A stretch of DNA of 64,000 nt, taken from Podospora pseudocomata. Its lineage: Eukaryota > Ascomycota > Sordariomycetes > Sordariales > Podosporaceae. Position 1 is the first letter of the stretch. Each line of letters starts with the position of its first letter. The notes beneath the pieces were generated by a model. The model searched no databases, was not told where the DNA came from, and saw only the letters and a list, made by a program, of their open reading frames with translations. The translations under genes and the position numbers were made by a program. The DNA lies in contig NC_085889.1 in the NCBI RefSeq assembly GCF_035222375.1, positions 2,356,001 to 2,420,000 on the forward strand, read 5' to 3'. Shown piece after piece: positions 19,764 to 31,400 of the stretch.

Positions 19764-20714
19764 CTACGCCCACCCCAACCCCCTAAACCTCACAAAATTC
19801 CTCTCCGTATCCGCATCCACAAACGCGTGCGCCTCCCTGACAGTGATATCACCCCCGTGAACCTCCGCCACCTGCCCATTGACCTCCTTCCCACCCTTGA
19901 CGAACCTGTCTACCGCTTTGATGAGGGTTTCCATCGGTGTGATGACCATACCGTCGTATAGTTTCCTAGGCGCGATATTTGTTTCTGCCGGGCTTTCAAT
20001 CAGCAACAAACCTCTCGGGAGAGGGAGGGACACAAGGTAGGTACCTAACACCGCCGGCGCGAGCGCACAAATCTTTATGTTTTCTTTCTCTACCAGCCCA
20101 GCGACAGATCGCACCAGGCCGACGACCCCGAATTTAGACGCTGCGTAGAGGGGTGCGGTGGGGAGGGGGTAGAGGCCTGCGTTGCTTGCTGTGCAGAGTA
20201 TCAACCCCCGAGATCCCTCTTCTGATGGTTTTTGGTCCATGTAATAGATCGCGAGTTTGATCGCTATCATGTGTCAACCTGTTGTCCGGTGAGGTAGCAT
20301 GCTGGGAGACCTACAGTACACCACACCCGACAAGTTGACCTCCAAACAACTCATATCCGGCTTTTTCGGAGGGTGCGACTTGTCACCGTCCTGCTCAACA
20401 ATAAGCGTGGTGAACCCCCGTTCTGAAACGCCTGCGTTCGCAACCACGACGTCGACCCTACCCCCAAACTCGCCGTCGTAAAGGGACGAAAACACTGATG
20501 CCTGTGCCTCCCAGCTGGAGACATCGCAGGTGTGGAAAAAGAATTCTGTGTCTGGATACTGCGTCGACAGGGAAGTAACGAGTGACGGGCCAACCGAGGA
20601 GTTGATATCTAGCATTGCAATCTTTGTTAGAGTGGAGGAGGAGGACGAGGCAAAGTAGTGCGTTATTGCCAGGCCTATGCCAGAGGTGGCGCCGGTGATG
20701 ATCACGTTTGGCAT
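19764..20714 (-). CDS. Short-chain dehydrogenase/reductase (15-hydroxyprostaglandin dehydrogenase-like)
   Basis: Two exons (20315-20714, 19764-20263) joined across a 51-nt intron (GTAGGT to GATAG) give 299 residues. Classical SDR features: cofactor motif TGATSGIG at 7-14, an acidic residue after beta-2 (MLDIN), which favours NAD over NADP, NAG in the fourth strand region, a Ser near 160 and the catalytic YAASK at 173-177. The C-terminal half, with GTYLV and a long tail, resembles fungal proteins annotated as NAD-dependent 15-hydroxyprostaglandin dehydrogenase-like; the true substrate is unknown. No signal peptide, so probably cytosolic. It converges with the F-box gene, with about 240 bp between the coding ends. 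Confidence 0.85.
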
Positions 20715-21542
20715 TCCTTCAGCTCTGACAAGACGGTGAGGATGAGATAGGTACTGCTGGGTGTTGGAAAAGGGGTCACAGTGAGCAGCTAAAGATGGAA
20801 GCTGGTAATGAAAAGCTGGATATGAAGAAGAACCAAGATACCCATCAATATATTCCCCGCATCAACACCCTCACACAAAACCCCAACTCTCCGGCCCAAG
20901 GTTCCCAATAAGCCCAGGTACCCCGGGACATGCCATCCAACCTTCCCCGCATAATCGATCAAACTAAACACATACCGGCAGTTAATCAAGTTCCCGTTCG
21001 GACATCATGCAGGAACCTAGGCCGCACACACCGGGTTGCTTGGCCTTGAAACTGCAATACCTATAATAAAATAGTCACCTTACACCACCAAATGACCACC
21101 TTAACGATGACAACACGAAAGGAAAGATAAAATAAATCATCAATCATACCTCATCAAACCGTAACATGCTGGGCCAAAAGAAGATCCATATCTACCCTGT
21201 CCACCACACGATAACTCAGACAACGCCACAATGCCCAACAATCCACAAAAACCAAACTCTCAAAAAGACCTCATAATTAGAAAGACAAAAATACTATATA
21301 CAGAAGCCACACCCGACCGCGCTTGCTCTTCTACCACAACGTTGCCGGCCGCCAATGTCTTGTGTGCTGCCGTCCAAAAGTCCAACAACAACTTACAAAA
21401 CCGAGCTTTCTAACCCTACCCGACCTAGCCATCCTATAAACTCCCAAATCCTCCGTTTTGCAATGTCTGTTGTATTTGTCTGGGATATATTTGCTTGCTT
21501 TGCTGTGGAACACGATGCTACTTGTCATGGAGCGAGGATCGT
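20715..21542. other. Intergenic: SDR promoter and Skt5 3' flank
   Basis: About 0.8 kb. No gene is supported; A-rich sequence near 21100-21300 probably belongs to the 3' flank of the Skt5 gene. Confidence 0.5.
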
Positions 21543-24500
21543 TCACATCACAACCTGTTTCTTTATTAGCACATGCCATCTCGAGACTGCACCAGCCCAA
21601 AGAAAACTTACACAGTCACCATCATTCTTCCCCTGCGGAATGCCCATCTCCTCAAATGTCGCGGGCCCCTGACCCATCGTCTTTCCATCGGGATGATCGG
21701 TCTTAACAGGTGGTCTCCCGGCGGCAGGTCTCGGTCCAGAAGCAGTCGAACCCGGAGTTCCCGGCCCTGGACTTGGTCTGGCCGCCGCTGCACCACCAGG
21801 GGGCGCACTAGCACGCCCGCCATCATGAGCATGCGATGACACTGGCCTACCGTTATTGGGAACTGGTCTCCCGCTTGCAGGCATGCTCTCCACTCTGTGC
21901 GCGTCTGGTCGCAGATTCGGGTTTGGCAATGGTACCCTCCCAGCAGCAGCAGCTGGGGGTCCAGTACCATAACGATCGTACCCGCCTTGAGGTCCGTAAG
22001 CGTCACTGACAGGGCGTTGGTTGGGGCGCCCACCACCAGGCGGACCATAGTCTCGCCCCGGCTGCAGCCCGGGACTGCCCTGGGGTGGGTACTTGCCACC
22101 TGCAGGGGGATACTGACCCGGAGGAGGTCCTTGAGCGAGGGGAGGTGGAGCATTCGGGTTCGGCTTCTGGAGCCGTTGCCTCGTCGGATCGCCGATAGGT
22201 GGCATCCCAGCGGGAGGAATGCCAGGCCCCGGAGGCCCATACCGTCCGTCTTGCTGCTGAGGTGGATACTGTGCACTAGGACCCGGACTAGGGCGTCTAT
22301 AGTTACCGGGAGCACCTTGGGGACCCCAGCCGCCGTTAGGAGGCTGTCCAGACATGGGACGACCGCGATCAGGAGGAGCACTGTGCATGCCGTTTGGCGA
22401 TAAAGGACGGATACCGAAAGCAGATCCGGGACGGTCCGCATGCGGTCCAACAGGGAGACGACCAGCCGCCGGGTTCAAATGAGGACCACGCATATCATCC
22501 TCGGGATAGGGCGCCGCTGACTTTGGCCTAGCATTCAGCGGTGGCGGGTTGTCTTCGAGGGGATACGGCGCTGCACTCTTGGGGCGCAGCGCAAGGTTGT
22601 TCGGGTCTACATTTACCCCAAAAGCAGGAGGTCGAGGGGTAGGGTCTGGGAAGTTGACTCGGTCTGGTATTCCTGTTAGTCGCTGCTGGTGATAGTTGCG
22701 GAGAGCAAAAGCATTAGAATTAGAGTAAAGAAAATGGGCCGCACCAGGCGGGGGTGTCACCGTCTCCCCAAGTGTAGGCAAGACCTCGTTCTGTCTTGCA
22801 AATCTGTCTGGCCGTTTGCCGCGCTGAGAGCCATGCTGGGACTTGATTCGAGTGAGTGTTGTTGTTTCGTGGTCAGCCTTGGTCAGTGTCTTAGACTGGC
22901 TCAGTGACTCGAGTCTGTCTTTGGCGTCCTTGTTGTCATGCTCGGCTGCGAGCTCGTACCACTTCCTGGCTTCTCTAACGTCCTTGGGAACGTGGATGCC
23001 GATTTCGTGGTAGTAACCCATGGCGAACTCGCCCGTTGCCAGTCCAGAGACAGCCGCTTCCTGTGCATACTTGAAAGCCAGCTGCTCGTTCTTGGCAAAG
23101 GCGCCTTCGTAACCAAAGAGGAACCAGCGACTGACACCGAGGGCGGCTTCTGGCTGGCCTTGGCGGGCAGCGAGACCATAATAGTGAAGCGAGTAGGCAG
23201 GGTTGAAGTCACAGCCAAGCTGGCTCAACTCATATGCCTGTCCCATCTTCAGTTGAGCCTTGGCAAAGCTGAGATAGGCCGCCTTTTCGATGTACTGTCG
23301 GGCTACCGTCAGGTCGCACGGCAGGATGCTCTCGGGAAGGGTGATGTCGGGCAGTTCCCGAGCGATCAGCATGCCGTACACATATGCACCCTGAGGGGCA
23401 TCTTCGTCGGCCGTGTCGGCTGCGTGCTGAATCATTTCCAACCCCTGCAAATAGTCCTTTTGATGGCCGTGCTGTCCCATCAGGTGCATCATGCCTAGGC
23501 GGTAGTTGGAGGCCGAGTCCTTGAGCTTGACGCCGAGGGTGTAATGCTTGATGGCGTTTGCGATATCATTCGAGTTTTCGTACAGCATGCCCATGCGGTA
23601 TTCGGCCCTACCGTACCCATTTTCGGCCGCCTTCTTGTACAGCGAATACGCCTCCCGCTTGTTCTCTCGGAATCCGAACTTGCCAAACTCGAGCCATTTT
23701 CCTTTCATAAAGTTTGCCTCGGGGTGGTCCTGCTGGGCGAGGTAGTCGATGATGCTGACGGCGTCTATTCGCAGGTCGTGTTCCGTCTTTGGTGTCGCGG
23801 GCCTCTCCTTCCCCTTTCCTTCCCGCTTCCATTCCCTCTGCGCGGCCTCCTGGGCGACCTCGACCCAGATGAGGGTGTCGCGGGCCCAGGTGACCTGCAT
23901 CGACACATTGTTGGAGTGGAGGACGAGGTTGCGCGCCTGCCACAGAATGCCCTCCTTCTCTTCGTCGCTGGGCGGGATGTTCTCGCCCTTGACCTTGGGA
24001 AAGGGGGAGAATGATGGGACGTCCATTGTGGTGGAGCCGGCGGCGCTGGTCTGGAAGGGTTTGAAACTAGATTCGGGGGGTTGAGAGAGTCAGCGCGCTG
24101 TATCCTGTACTGTAGTGTAGGCCTTTGGCCTGATCCACCGCGGACGTTGCGTGGAACCCCTCCAATCGCAGCGGCTTCATTAAGCTTGCGTTTGGGGGGT
24201 CGAGAGAGAGGGGATCAACTTACGCCTTTGCGTCGCCGCCACGGGGGTTGAGTGATGTCGAGTTGCTTTCTCTTCGGGATTCGCGAGCTTCTAATTCCAT
24301 GCGTTGAATGTCGTTTTGCATGTTCTGGGGCACCTCAGGCATTACCCTGCAAGATGATCCGAGATTGTCAGCCTCCGCCTTGCCAGCTTTCCTCAGCCTC
24401 CGTCCGCGTCTGGCGCTCCACGTCAAGCCTTATCCAATCGGTCCAGCCCGGAGATGGAGGCCGCGCAAAGGCGCACAGCACAGCAGGATCTGCGGATGGT

Positions 24501-25563
24501 ATTTGGGAGTCCCGGACTTGGATGAGACAGGGCGCAGGAACAGAGTGAGTAAGTAGAAAAGGAGGCAGGCTTACCGTTGAGGGGCAGGCGCAACGACCTC
24601 TGGCGGCATGTAGTAATCATCGTACCCGCCTGGGACGAAAGTCGCAGTGAACTGTGGCATTTCGACTCGAGACTTGTCGCCTGACGGCTGACCCGAGCCT
24701 GCATGAATTAGCCAACCAAGCAGTCAGCAAACAGCAATCCAGCCCAACCCGGCGTTGTTCTTCTTCCCGCTTCGGAATCCGTCTGTGCAGGTACTGGGTT
24801 CCAGCGATGGCGGGGATTTAGGGCCTGGCGATGCAAAGGAGGGGCGCCAAGAAACAGGTTACAAGGCGACGATGTTTGCCGGCCAGAGGGTAGGACAGCG
24901 ACGGTCAAAAGTAAGGAGCTGGTGTAGCGGTTCAAGCAGCTAGATAAAATGCGACGGGAGTTGGAGAAAAGCGAGGTGCTGTGGCTGTGTGTGTGTGTGT
25001 CCTCCCAGTCGTCAATCGTTGCCCGTGTTCATAGATGAGGGGGGGCAATTGTTGGCTGTTCCTCTTCCCTCCTCCAGGAGTGGGCAGCGAAGCAAAAAGG
25101 CAAGCAGCGGATAGGTCAACAGAACCTGTCATGAAACTCGGAGCAACAACGGCCCCGGCTTGGGGATTTTGTGATCCTTTTCTTTTAATCTGGTACACTG
25201 TGCTGCCGCCCTCCCGCCGTCTCCTCGCAGTCGAGCGGTTGTGTTGGTGAGCTGCTCTGTTGCATCGAAGGCGCGCCCCTCCTTGGCGATGGATGGTGAT
25301 TACTGGGATCCCATGTTTCTCCCCTTGGCTTCTGGCTCGCTGCGCTCTGGTCCAGCGAAGGAAGCATTCCATGTACTGCGCCCAGAACAGAACCCGATCC
25401 GCAGATGATTCCCGGAGTGTGCTCAGAAGCGGGCATGGAAAACGGTTCACGTACCTGACATTCGCGACATCTTAGGGCCAGTCGTTCCCATGGTCGGCAT
25501 CGAAGGCGTTGCGGCTTGCCCCGCGTATTGGTTACCCCAGCGTGGTGTTGCCCAGGACGTCAT
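21543..25563 (-). CDS. chs4: Chs4/Skt5-type chitin synthase activator (Sel1 repeats, C-terminal CAAX)
   Basis: Reconstructed exons: 25455-25563, 24575-24698, 24224-24346, 21612-24045 and 21543-21554; 933 residues, or 906 if a further 81-nt in-frame intron (22664-22744) is also removed. The N-terminus begins MTSWATPRWGNQYAG. About seven Sel1-type repeats (motifs such as AEYRMGMLYE, SNYRLGMMHL, AQLKMGQAYE and GEFAMGYYHE) form the activator core, followed by a long Pro/Gly-rich disordered tail. Skt5/Chs4 recruits and activates the class IV chitin synthase at the plasma membrane, and prenylation of its C-terminus is known to matter in yeasts. Here the last 12 nt lie in their own exon: splicing the 57-nt intron gives DGDCVVM, a CAAX box. 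Retention gives a 19-residue insertion and loses the Cys at the fourth position from the end. Confidence 0.85.
21555..21611 (-). other. In-frame 57-nt intron whose removal creates the CAAX box
   Basis: Donor GTAAGT, branch GTGCTAAT, acceptor AAACAG. The intron is 19 codons without a stop. Upstream exon ends in TGT (Cys), downstream exon is GTT GTG ATG TGA, so the spliced tail is C-V-V-M. The retained form ends Q-V-V-M after 19 extra residues. Confidence 0.85.
22664..22744 (-). other. Possible further in-frame intron in the Skt5 tail
   Basis: GTGCGG donor, pyrimidine-rich centre, GACTAAC branch 11 nt before a TACCAG acceptor; 81 nt, no stop. Removal joins TPPP to DRVNFPDP within the low-complexity tail. 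The odd HFLYSNSNAFALR-type residues vanish. The donor is weaker than the others, so this stays probable, not sure. Confidence 0.5.
24699..25454 (-). other. Large first intron (756 nt) of the Skt5 gene
   Basis: GTACGT donor after TCA-G and CATGCAG acceptor; far longer than every other intron in the window. It contains a (GT)n run near 24983-24999. Frames inside it (such as 24932-25450) are not used. Its size would suit regulatory elements or a more recent insertion. Confidence 0.7.
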
Positions 25564-26930
25564 TGCGATAGTGATGGTGGGGTTGACAGTGTGCTAATGC
25601 GCTCGCGGGGAAGTGGCCTGCAGGTCGTCGATGGTGGGGCAGAAGAACATTCTCTTGTATTCTCTTGTTGATTTGAGTCTTTGAAGACTGTTCAAGATAC
25701 GCGGCGAGGTGTTAGTCGATAGGTCATGTAAGAACAGCGGGTGATACCTCAGGAAATATAGGATATTAAAGTCTTGGACCTAGAAGCTCTCGTGCGGCCC
25801 AGCTCAAAGAAGTAGCACACGGAGCTGAGCTCTAAACGGCTGAAAAGGAAAGAAGAACCTTGGAATGCCGCGTGTTGACATGCAAGGAACAAGGGCGTTC
25901 CACTGAAATTTAAACCAAGCGTCTCTTTGAGGTTTGGACTGAGGCGAAGCCCACGAGATCTACCATCTCGAGCCCTCCGTGATGGGTATGAATGTGTAGC
26001 GAAATATTCTGAGTTACACACCATCTTCTCTATGTTTCTTCAGATCTGCCTGGTTCTGCTTGACCGGGACTGGCATCACGAGCCGAACCGTGAAAAAAGC
26101 CTCGTTCTTACCAGGGCCAGCAGCCCAAAAGGTGATATCGAGGTTGACACCCTACCCTTAACTCGGCATCGTCCCATGTTTATAACAGCATGTTTGATTG
26201 CTTACTGATACACCGCATGCTAGAATCCGTGGTACAGCTTAGAGACCAACTTCAACCACTGTGATCTTGGCAAGAGTTACCGCCGTTTCTTCCTTCTTCC
26301 AAAATGGTGCACTAGTAGGAAACCGGCGGTGGCTGATACTTTGCTGAAGCCGCTAACGACCTCGTGATGAGTCTTGTCTTCGAAGCTCAAAATCTGAGCC
26401 CCCGGATTGCCACTCAAAACTCTGAAATAGATTTCTCTGCACTCGTGAGGTCAGCTTCGCGGCTTACAGCATGATACCAGTGACCATGTGTGGTGACACT
26501 CCAGGGCTTCAGGGTTGATGCAAGACATTCTTGCAGTGGAAGAACCCTTGGCATGTGAAGTCGGTCCCAGCTGCCGACCAGCTGCCAGCTTCTACCCCAG
26601 ACTCCCAAGAGCTCCCAATGCCAAGGCGGCAGCATAGGGCACGTAGGACGTCAGCCTTTCAGCCTGCAGCTGCCAGCGGCGGACTCCAACAGCCTCACCA
26701 CCGATAATTGATATTGACAATCACCATCACCACCCAAACTACCGCTGCCAAACATCCACCCGGCATTCACCCCGATTAACTGCACACTTACCGAACGACG
26801 ACGATACCAATCGAATATCGAATTGAATAACCAATCTACATCTCCAACCCAACAACCATCGCCTTTTCCCCCAAAGGCACCTCCCATCGACAGCTCCCAA
26901 AGCTCCCATCCACCACACCCATCCTCAACC
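25564..26930. other. Divergent promoter region between Skt5 and Rpn12
   Basis: About 1.4 kb shared upstream region of two genes read outward. Frames of 60-95 codons occur but show no family features. An in-frame ATG at 26823 would extend Rpn12 by 36 residues of low complexity and is not favoured. Confidence 0.55.
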
Positions 26931-27808
26931 ATGGCCGACCGTCAACTCACCACCCTCCTCACCCAACTCCGCACCCCCTCCCTCCCCTTCCCCCAATCCA
27001 CCACCCTACTCTCAAAAGCCAAACTCCTCCTCCTCCAGCTCTCAGCCCTAACCCCCTCCCCCACCGTCTCCCCCGCCAACCTAACCCTCGCCCGCGAGGT
27101 CTACGAGCTCGGCGCCCTCCACTCCCTCCGCGCCAAAAACCCCGACTCCTTCACCCGCTACGTCTCCCAGCTCCAGCCCTTCTACGAGCTCCCCCCTTCT
27201 GCTTTCTCCTCCCCCTCCCAAAACCAAAACAAAGTCACCGCCCTCTGGCTCCTCTTCCTCCTAACCCAAGGCCGCTACACCGAGTTCCACTCCGACCTCG
27301 AAGGCCTCTCAACCCGCGGTTCTGTCGCAGAAGTGGAAAACGACAAGTTTTTGGGGTACCCCATCAAGCTGGAGAGGTGGCTAATGGAGGGGGCGTATGA
27401 CCGGGTCTGGAAGGCGATGAAGAAGGGGGAGGTTCCGAGTGAGGAGTTTGGGGTCTTGTGCGAGGTTTGTTCCCCCCTCTCTCCCTGATCCGTAAACAGA
27501 ATGCTAACATCAACAAAAAGGTATTGACCCCCCAAATCCGCCGAGAAATCGCCTCATCCTCCGAGCGCGCCTACCCGTCCCTCCCCTTCCTCTCAGCCCA
27601 GTCCCTCCTCTTCCTCGACTCGGAAGGCGCCGTCGTCGACTTTGCCCACAGCCGCGGTTGGGTCATCAAGGATAGGACTATTTACTTCCCCACCGCCGCT
27701 GAGCTCAACGCCGACGAGGAAGGGGAGCAGGAGCAGGAGAAGGAGGTTGGCCAGATGGTGATTGAAAACACGCTGGGGTACGCCAGGCAGCTGGAGACGA
27801 TTGTGTAA
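26931..27808 (+). CDS. rpn12: 26S proteasome regulatory subunit Rpn12 (PSMD8)
   Basis: Two exons (26931-27464, 27521-27808), 56-nt intron with GCTAACA branch; 273 residues, the normal length. Rpn12 is a lid subunit of the 19S particle needed for lid-base joining. The chain has the expected N-terminal helical repeats and a C-terminal PCI/CSN8-like part: LDSEGAVVDFAHSRGW and IYFPTA match the conserved winged-helix end of the family, and the last helix ends ENTLGYARQLETIV. Splicing joins LCE to VLTPQIRREI. Start set at MADRQLTTLL because it aligns best with the family and follows a typical CAACC-ATG leader. Confidence 0.92.
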
Positions 27809-28279
27809 GGGGGGGCCAGGCAGACGTTGGAGAAGAGAGAGGCAGGCAGGCGCATGGAATTGGGACAGTGTCAGTCACAAAAAAAGACAAGGCCAGACAC
27901 CACAGAGAGCGTTTTGCTTGCTGTATTTAATATTGCTAGAGAGGGGCCGATGGAGATGATAGATGAACAAACGACATACACAAACCATGCAAAAAGCGTT
28001 TCTCTCACTTAAGATTCCATCATGATTATTTTTGACAAACAACATCACTCAACAACTAACAAATGCCACTACTTACTCCATAGCTTTATCACAAAAAGAA
28101 CAACAACAAGAATCCCTTTACTCGCCAGCGTCCAAAAAAATAAATCATTCACCCTTTGCTACCAACCACACACACTTTCTAATGTGAGAAGAAAAATCCC
28201 CAACCAACCCCCTTCCTTCCTTCAACCCCTTTGCTTTTCCGCTCCCCCGTTTTTGACAAACGAAAAAGACCTAACAACG

Positions 28280-28345
<66 letters not shown>

Positions 28346-28411
28346 CGATTATATATCAAGACTCCCGCCTGCTACCGCAACCAACCAACCAACCAAACTA
28401 ACCCATTTTGA
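27809..28411. other. Convergent 3' flanks of Rpn12 and alpha-COP, with a CAA/AAC microsatellite
   Basis: No gene. The convergent spacer carries a long trinucleotide tract at about 28276-28343. Confidence 0.6.
28276..28343. repeat. (CAA)n trinucleotide microsatellite
   Basis: About 22 tandem CAA units, nearly uninterrupted, in the convergent spacer; the frame across it would be a poly-Thr peptide and is not a gene. Confidence 0.95.
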
Positions 28412-31400
28412 TCAAGCAAAAAGCTTCAAACCGCTGCCGTGCTTGCCAACCTCGCACACCTCGCACACCTTGCAGACGGTGCCCTTGTACTTGGTGTGGT
28501 ACTTGGACCCATCAAACGCGCACTCCTCATACGAGGTGCCGCTGTAGATGGGCGTGTAGCTCGCCGCGCAAATCTCAAACTCGGCAAATTGATCAAACTC
28601 AATTTCCACCGCGTCGTGAGGGTTGCGCTCGCAGGTGGCCTTGTTTCTCCGGGCCTATTTGTGTCATGTTAGCACCTAGTTATCACATGTTAGAGATAGG
28701 AGAACTTACAGCTTCCAAAAGCTTGGCCAAAGCGCCGCCAGCATCACCGTTGGAGATTATCCTGTTAGCAAAGCTCAACGCGCTGCTGTAGTTCTTGCTG
28801 CGCATCGACTGAGTCATGGCATTAGACAGAGCCAACTGGCGATGAGCCACCTCAATCTTGGGAATGGTAAAGTAAGCGGCAAGCTCCAAGTTCCGCTTCA
28901 GGAGCTCGGGGTTGGCCAGGATGGCCTCTGGTGTGCCAAGAGACCTGCGCTCAAGCTCAATCGACATGGCGAGGGTGTACTCGGCAGCAGCAGTAATGAC
29001 CTTCTTGGCCTCCGCAACCTCGTCCTCCGAGCCAACCGCGTTGACAAGCAGCGAGTGCAGGATGTTCTTGAAGATAGTCACACCCTCTTCCAACTTGTTG
29101 GTCTTCATGCACTTGTAACCGCGGTGAAGATCATGCTCGGCAAGGTACTCCAGATCCCTGGGGATGACGGGAAGCACCTTTCTAAGATCAGCCTCCTCTA
29201 CCGTGCGGCGAACATAGTTGACCAATGGGGGAAGGCCGGCCGACGCAGGGAGATATGTCTTGGAAGCCTGGTATACTTCCAAGAACCGGGACTTGAGAGG
29301 AGCAAAGTTGACGGCACCAACCTGACGGTTGAGCAGTTGCATCGCAGACTCAAACGAGCCACCGGCAGCATGGTCAACAGCCAGAGGTGAGTTGCGAGCC
29401 CAGAGATCAGCCTCGCTGCTGCCAGCACCACCAGCCTCAGCGATGTTGACATCGGCCAGGCCCTCCTCAATCTCTGGCACAACGTCATCACCCATGTCCC
29501 AGCCGCCAGCATCCTCCTCCTCCTCATCGGCGTCTCCAAGGAGGTCGCGCTTAGCACCATCCTCCTCAGCTTCGGCGTCAACACCATTGACCGCCGCTGA
29601 CTCGTCTTCTAATGAAAGACCCTCCATCTGGCCAAGCAGCGCCTTCTCGAAGAAGGATTGCGATGTGGCCTTTGTTGGCCAGTTGGCCTTGTATGTAGGA
29701 ACAACGGGCTTGGGAGGCGTGAGAGGCTCGCCAAAGGTGGCGAAGTTGAGCTCGTCTTCTGTGAGACCGGCAGCCTCCAAGATCGACTGGCACTCCTCCT
29801 CCAGACCGTGGGCCTTGGCTGTAGCGTAGGCCAGAGGATAGAGATCGATCTCCTTGAACATCTGGATTCTGTCCTCAACCTCACCGAGATAGAGGGCGTT
29901 TTGGAATCTAGAGCCAAAGTCTCCGCGGTGCTCCGCAATCTTGGCCATCCTTGTCAGCTTGGCCTCGTCACCGGTTGTGAGATATAGGAAGGAGAGCTTG
30001 TCGAACTGCTTGAGCTTCTGATAGCACATCTCAACAATGGAGTGGTTCCCGTGAGCAAGGGCCTCGGCGCTCAATCTCGTCCACAATTTTGGCCTGTCCA
30101 GCTGCTTGGCCATCTCAACAGCCACCTCAAGGTTTCCGCACTCAATCGCAAGCTCGAAGCGGGTGGTGGGGTCTTGCACGAACTGAAGGGCAATCTCTGG
30201 GTAGCCTTTCTTTTGCAGGTACGAAATAATGGATTGGCCGACCAAGCTGGAGTTCTGAATGATGTGCAGCATCTCCTCGTAGTTTCTCTTGACAAGGGCA
30301 AGCTTGAAGCGGTACTCGGTAGGGTCAATCTGGAGGATTCTGGGCTTCGCAGTACGATCCAAGCAGTAGACGTTACGGCCCTTGACCCTCACAAGATAGA
30401 CAGTCTGATCAAGAGTGCGCACGATACCATTGTCGCCGTTCAACAGCGTGTACTTCACGTGGTTAAGGGTGGAATACAACAAGACACCGGCGTCGTCCCA
30501 GGTGGCGCTCTTGATGCGGATCGTTTCGTGGAGCGTGCTGACCTGCTCAAGGGTCTTCGTCACAATGGTGACATTGTGCTTGCTGAGGAGAGCGGCATAG
30601 AGGCCATCGTTGGACCAGACGACGTACTTGACACCATTTACGGCGAGCTCGGCAGTGGTCTTCTTCTGCTGAACATCGTAAAGGTGTACTGCCGTGGGGG
30701 TGATGATGAGAAGGTTACCCGTGCCACCAAAGTAGATGTCGCTAGTGCCAAGAGGTGGCTTGAAGGACCGGGTAACGTTGTTCTGAAGGTCCTTGATATC
30801 GATGGTTTGGGCAGCGGTGTTCAGGACGGCAAAGCGGTTGCGGGCAACAAAGATGGCCGAGTTACCAGAGCCCCGCTTGGACTCGGTTGGCTCAATGGCG
30901 CCAGTACCATCACGGGGAAGGTTGATGAGCTCATAAGAGCCGCCGTCCGCTGGGGATGTGACAAGAACCGAACGCTCAGCAGGGTTGTAGGACAGCGTCC
31001 TTGGGGGAACCCAGGGGCTGCCCAGCTTCTTGAGAGACAGCAGAGTTGGGGACTCGACGTTCTTTTGCAGGTCGTATGACTTGACATGCTTCTCCTTGGT
31101 GATATAGAAGAGCTGGTTTTGGTAAACAGCCGACGCGGGTCTCTCGCGCTCCAACTTGAACACCATTACACCATTATCGTGTCCAGCAGCGAAAAGGTTG
31201 ATCTCGGGATGCGCGGCGATGACCCAGAATCTGTCGTTTTCTCTTTTGAACGTGTGTACCGCCGTACGCTTGTTAAGATCCCAAACACGAATCGTCTTAT
31301 CCTCGCCGGCCGAAAGAATGAGGTCCTGGTGAGGGTGGAACAAGCACCCACTGGCGTTCTGGAAATGCCCGCGGCAAGTATCGACCTCCCACGCCTTGGT

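Noticed and set aside
24932-25450. 172-codon minus-strand frame
   Set aside because: Lies inside the first intron of Skt5 and has no family resemblance; the intron phase and the 5' exon fit too well.
30042-31079. 345-codon plus-strand frame
   Set aside because: Antisense to the main alpha-COP exon.
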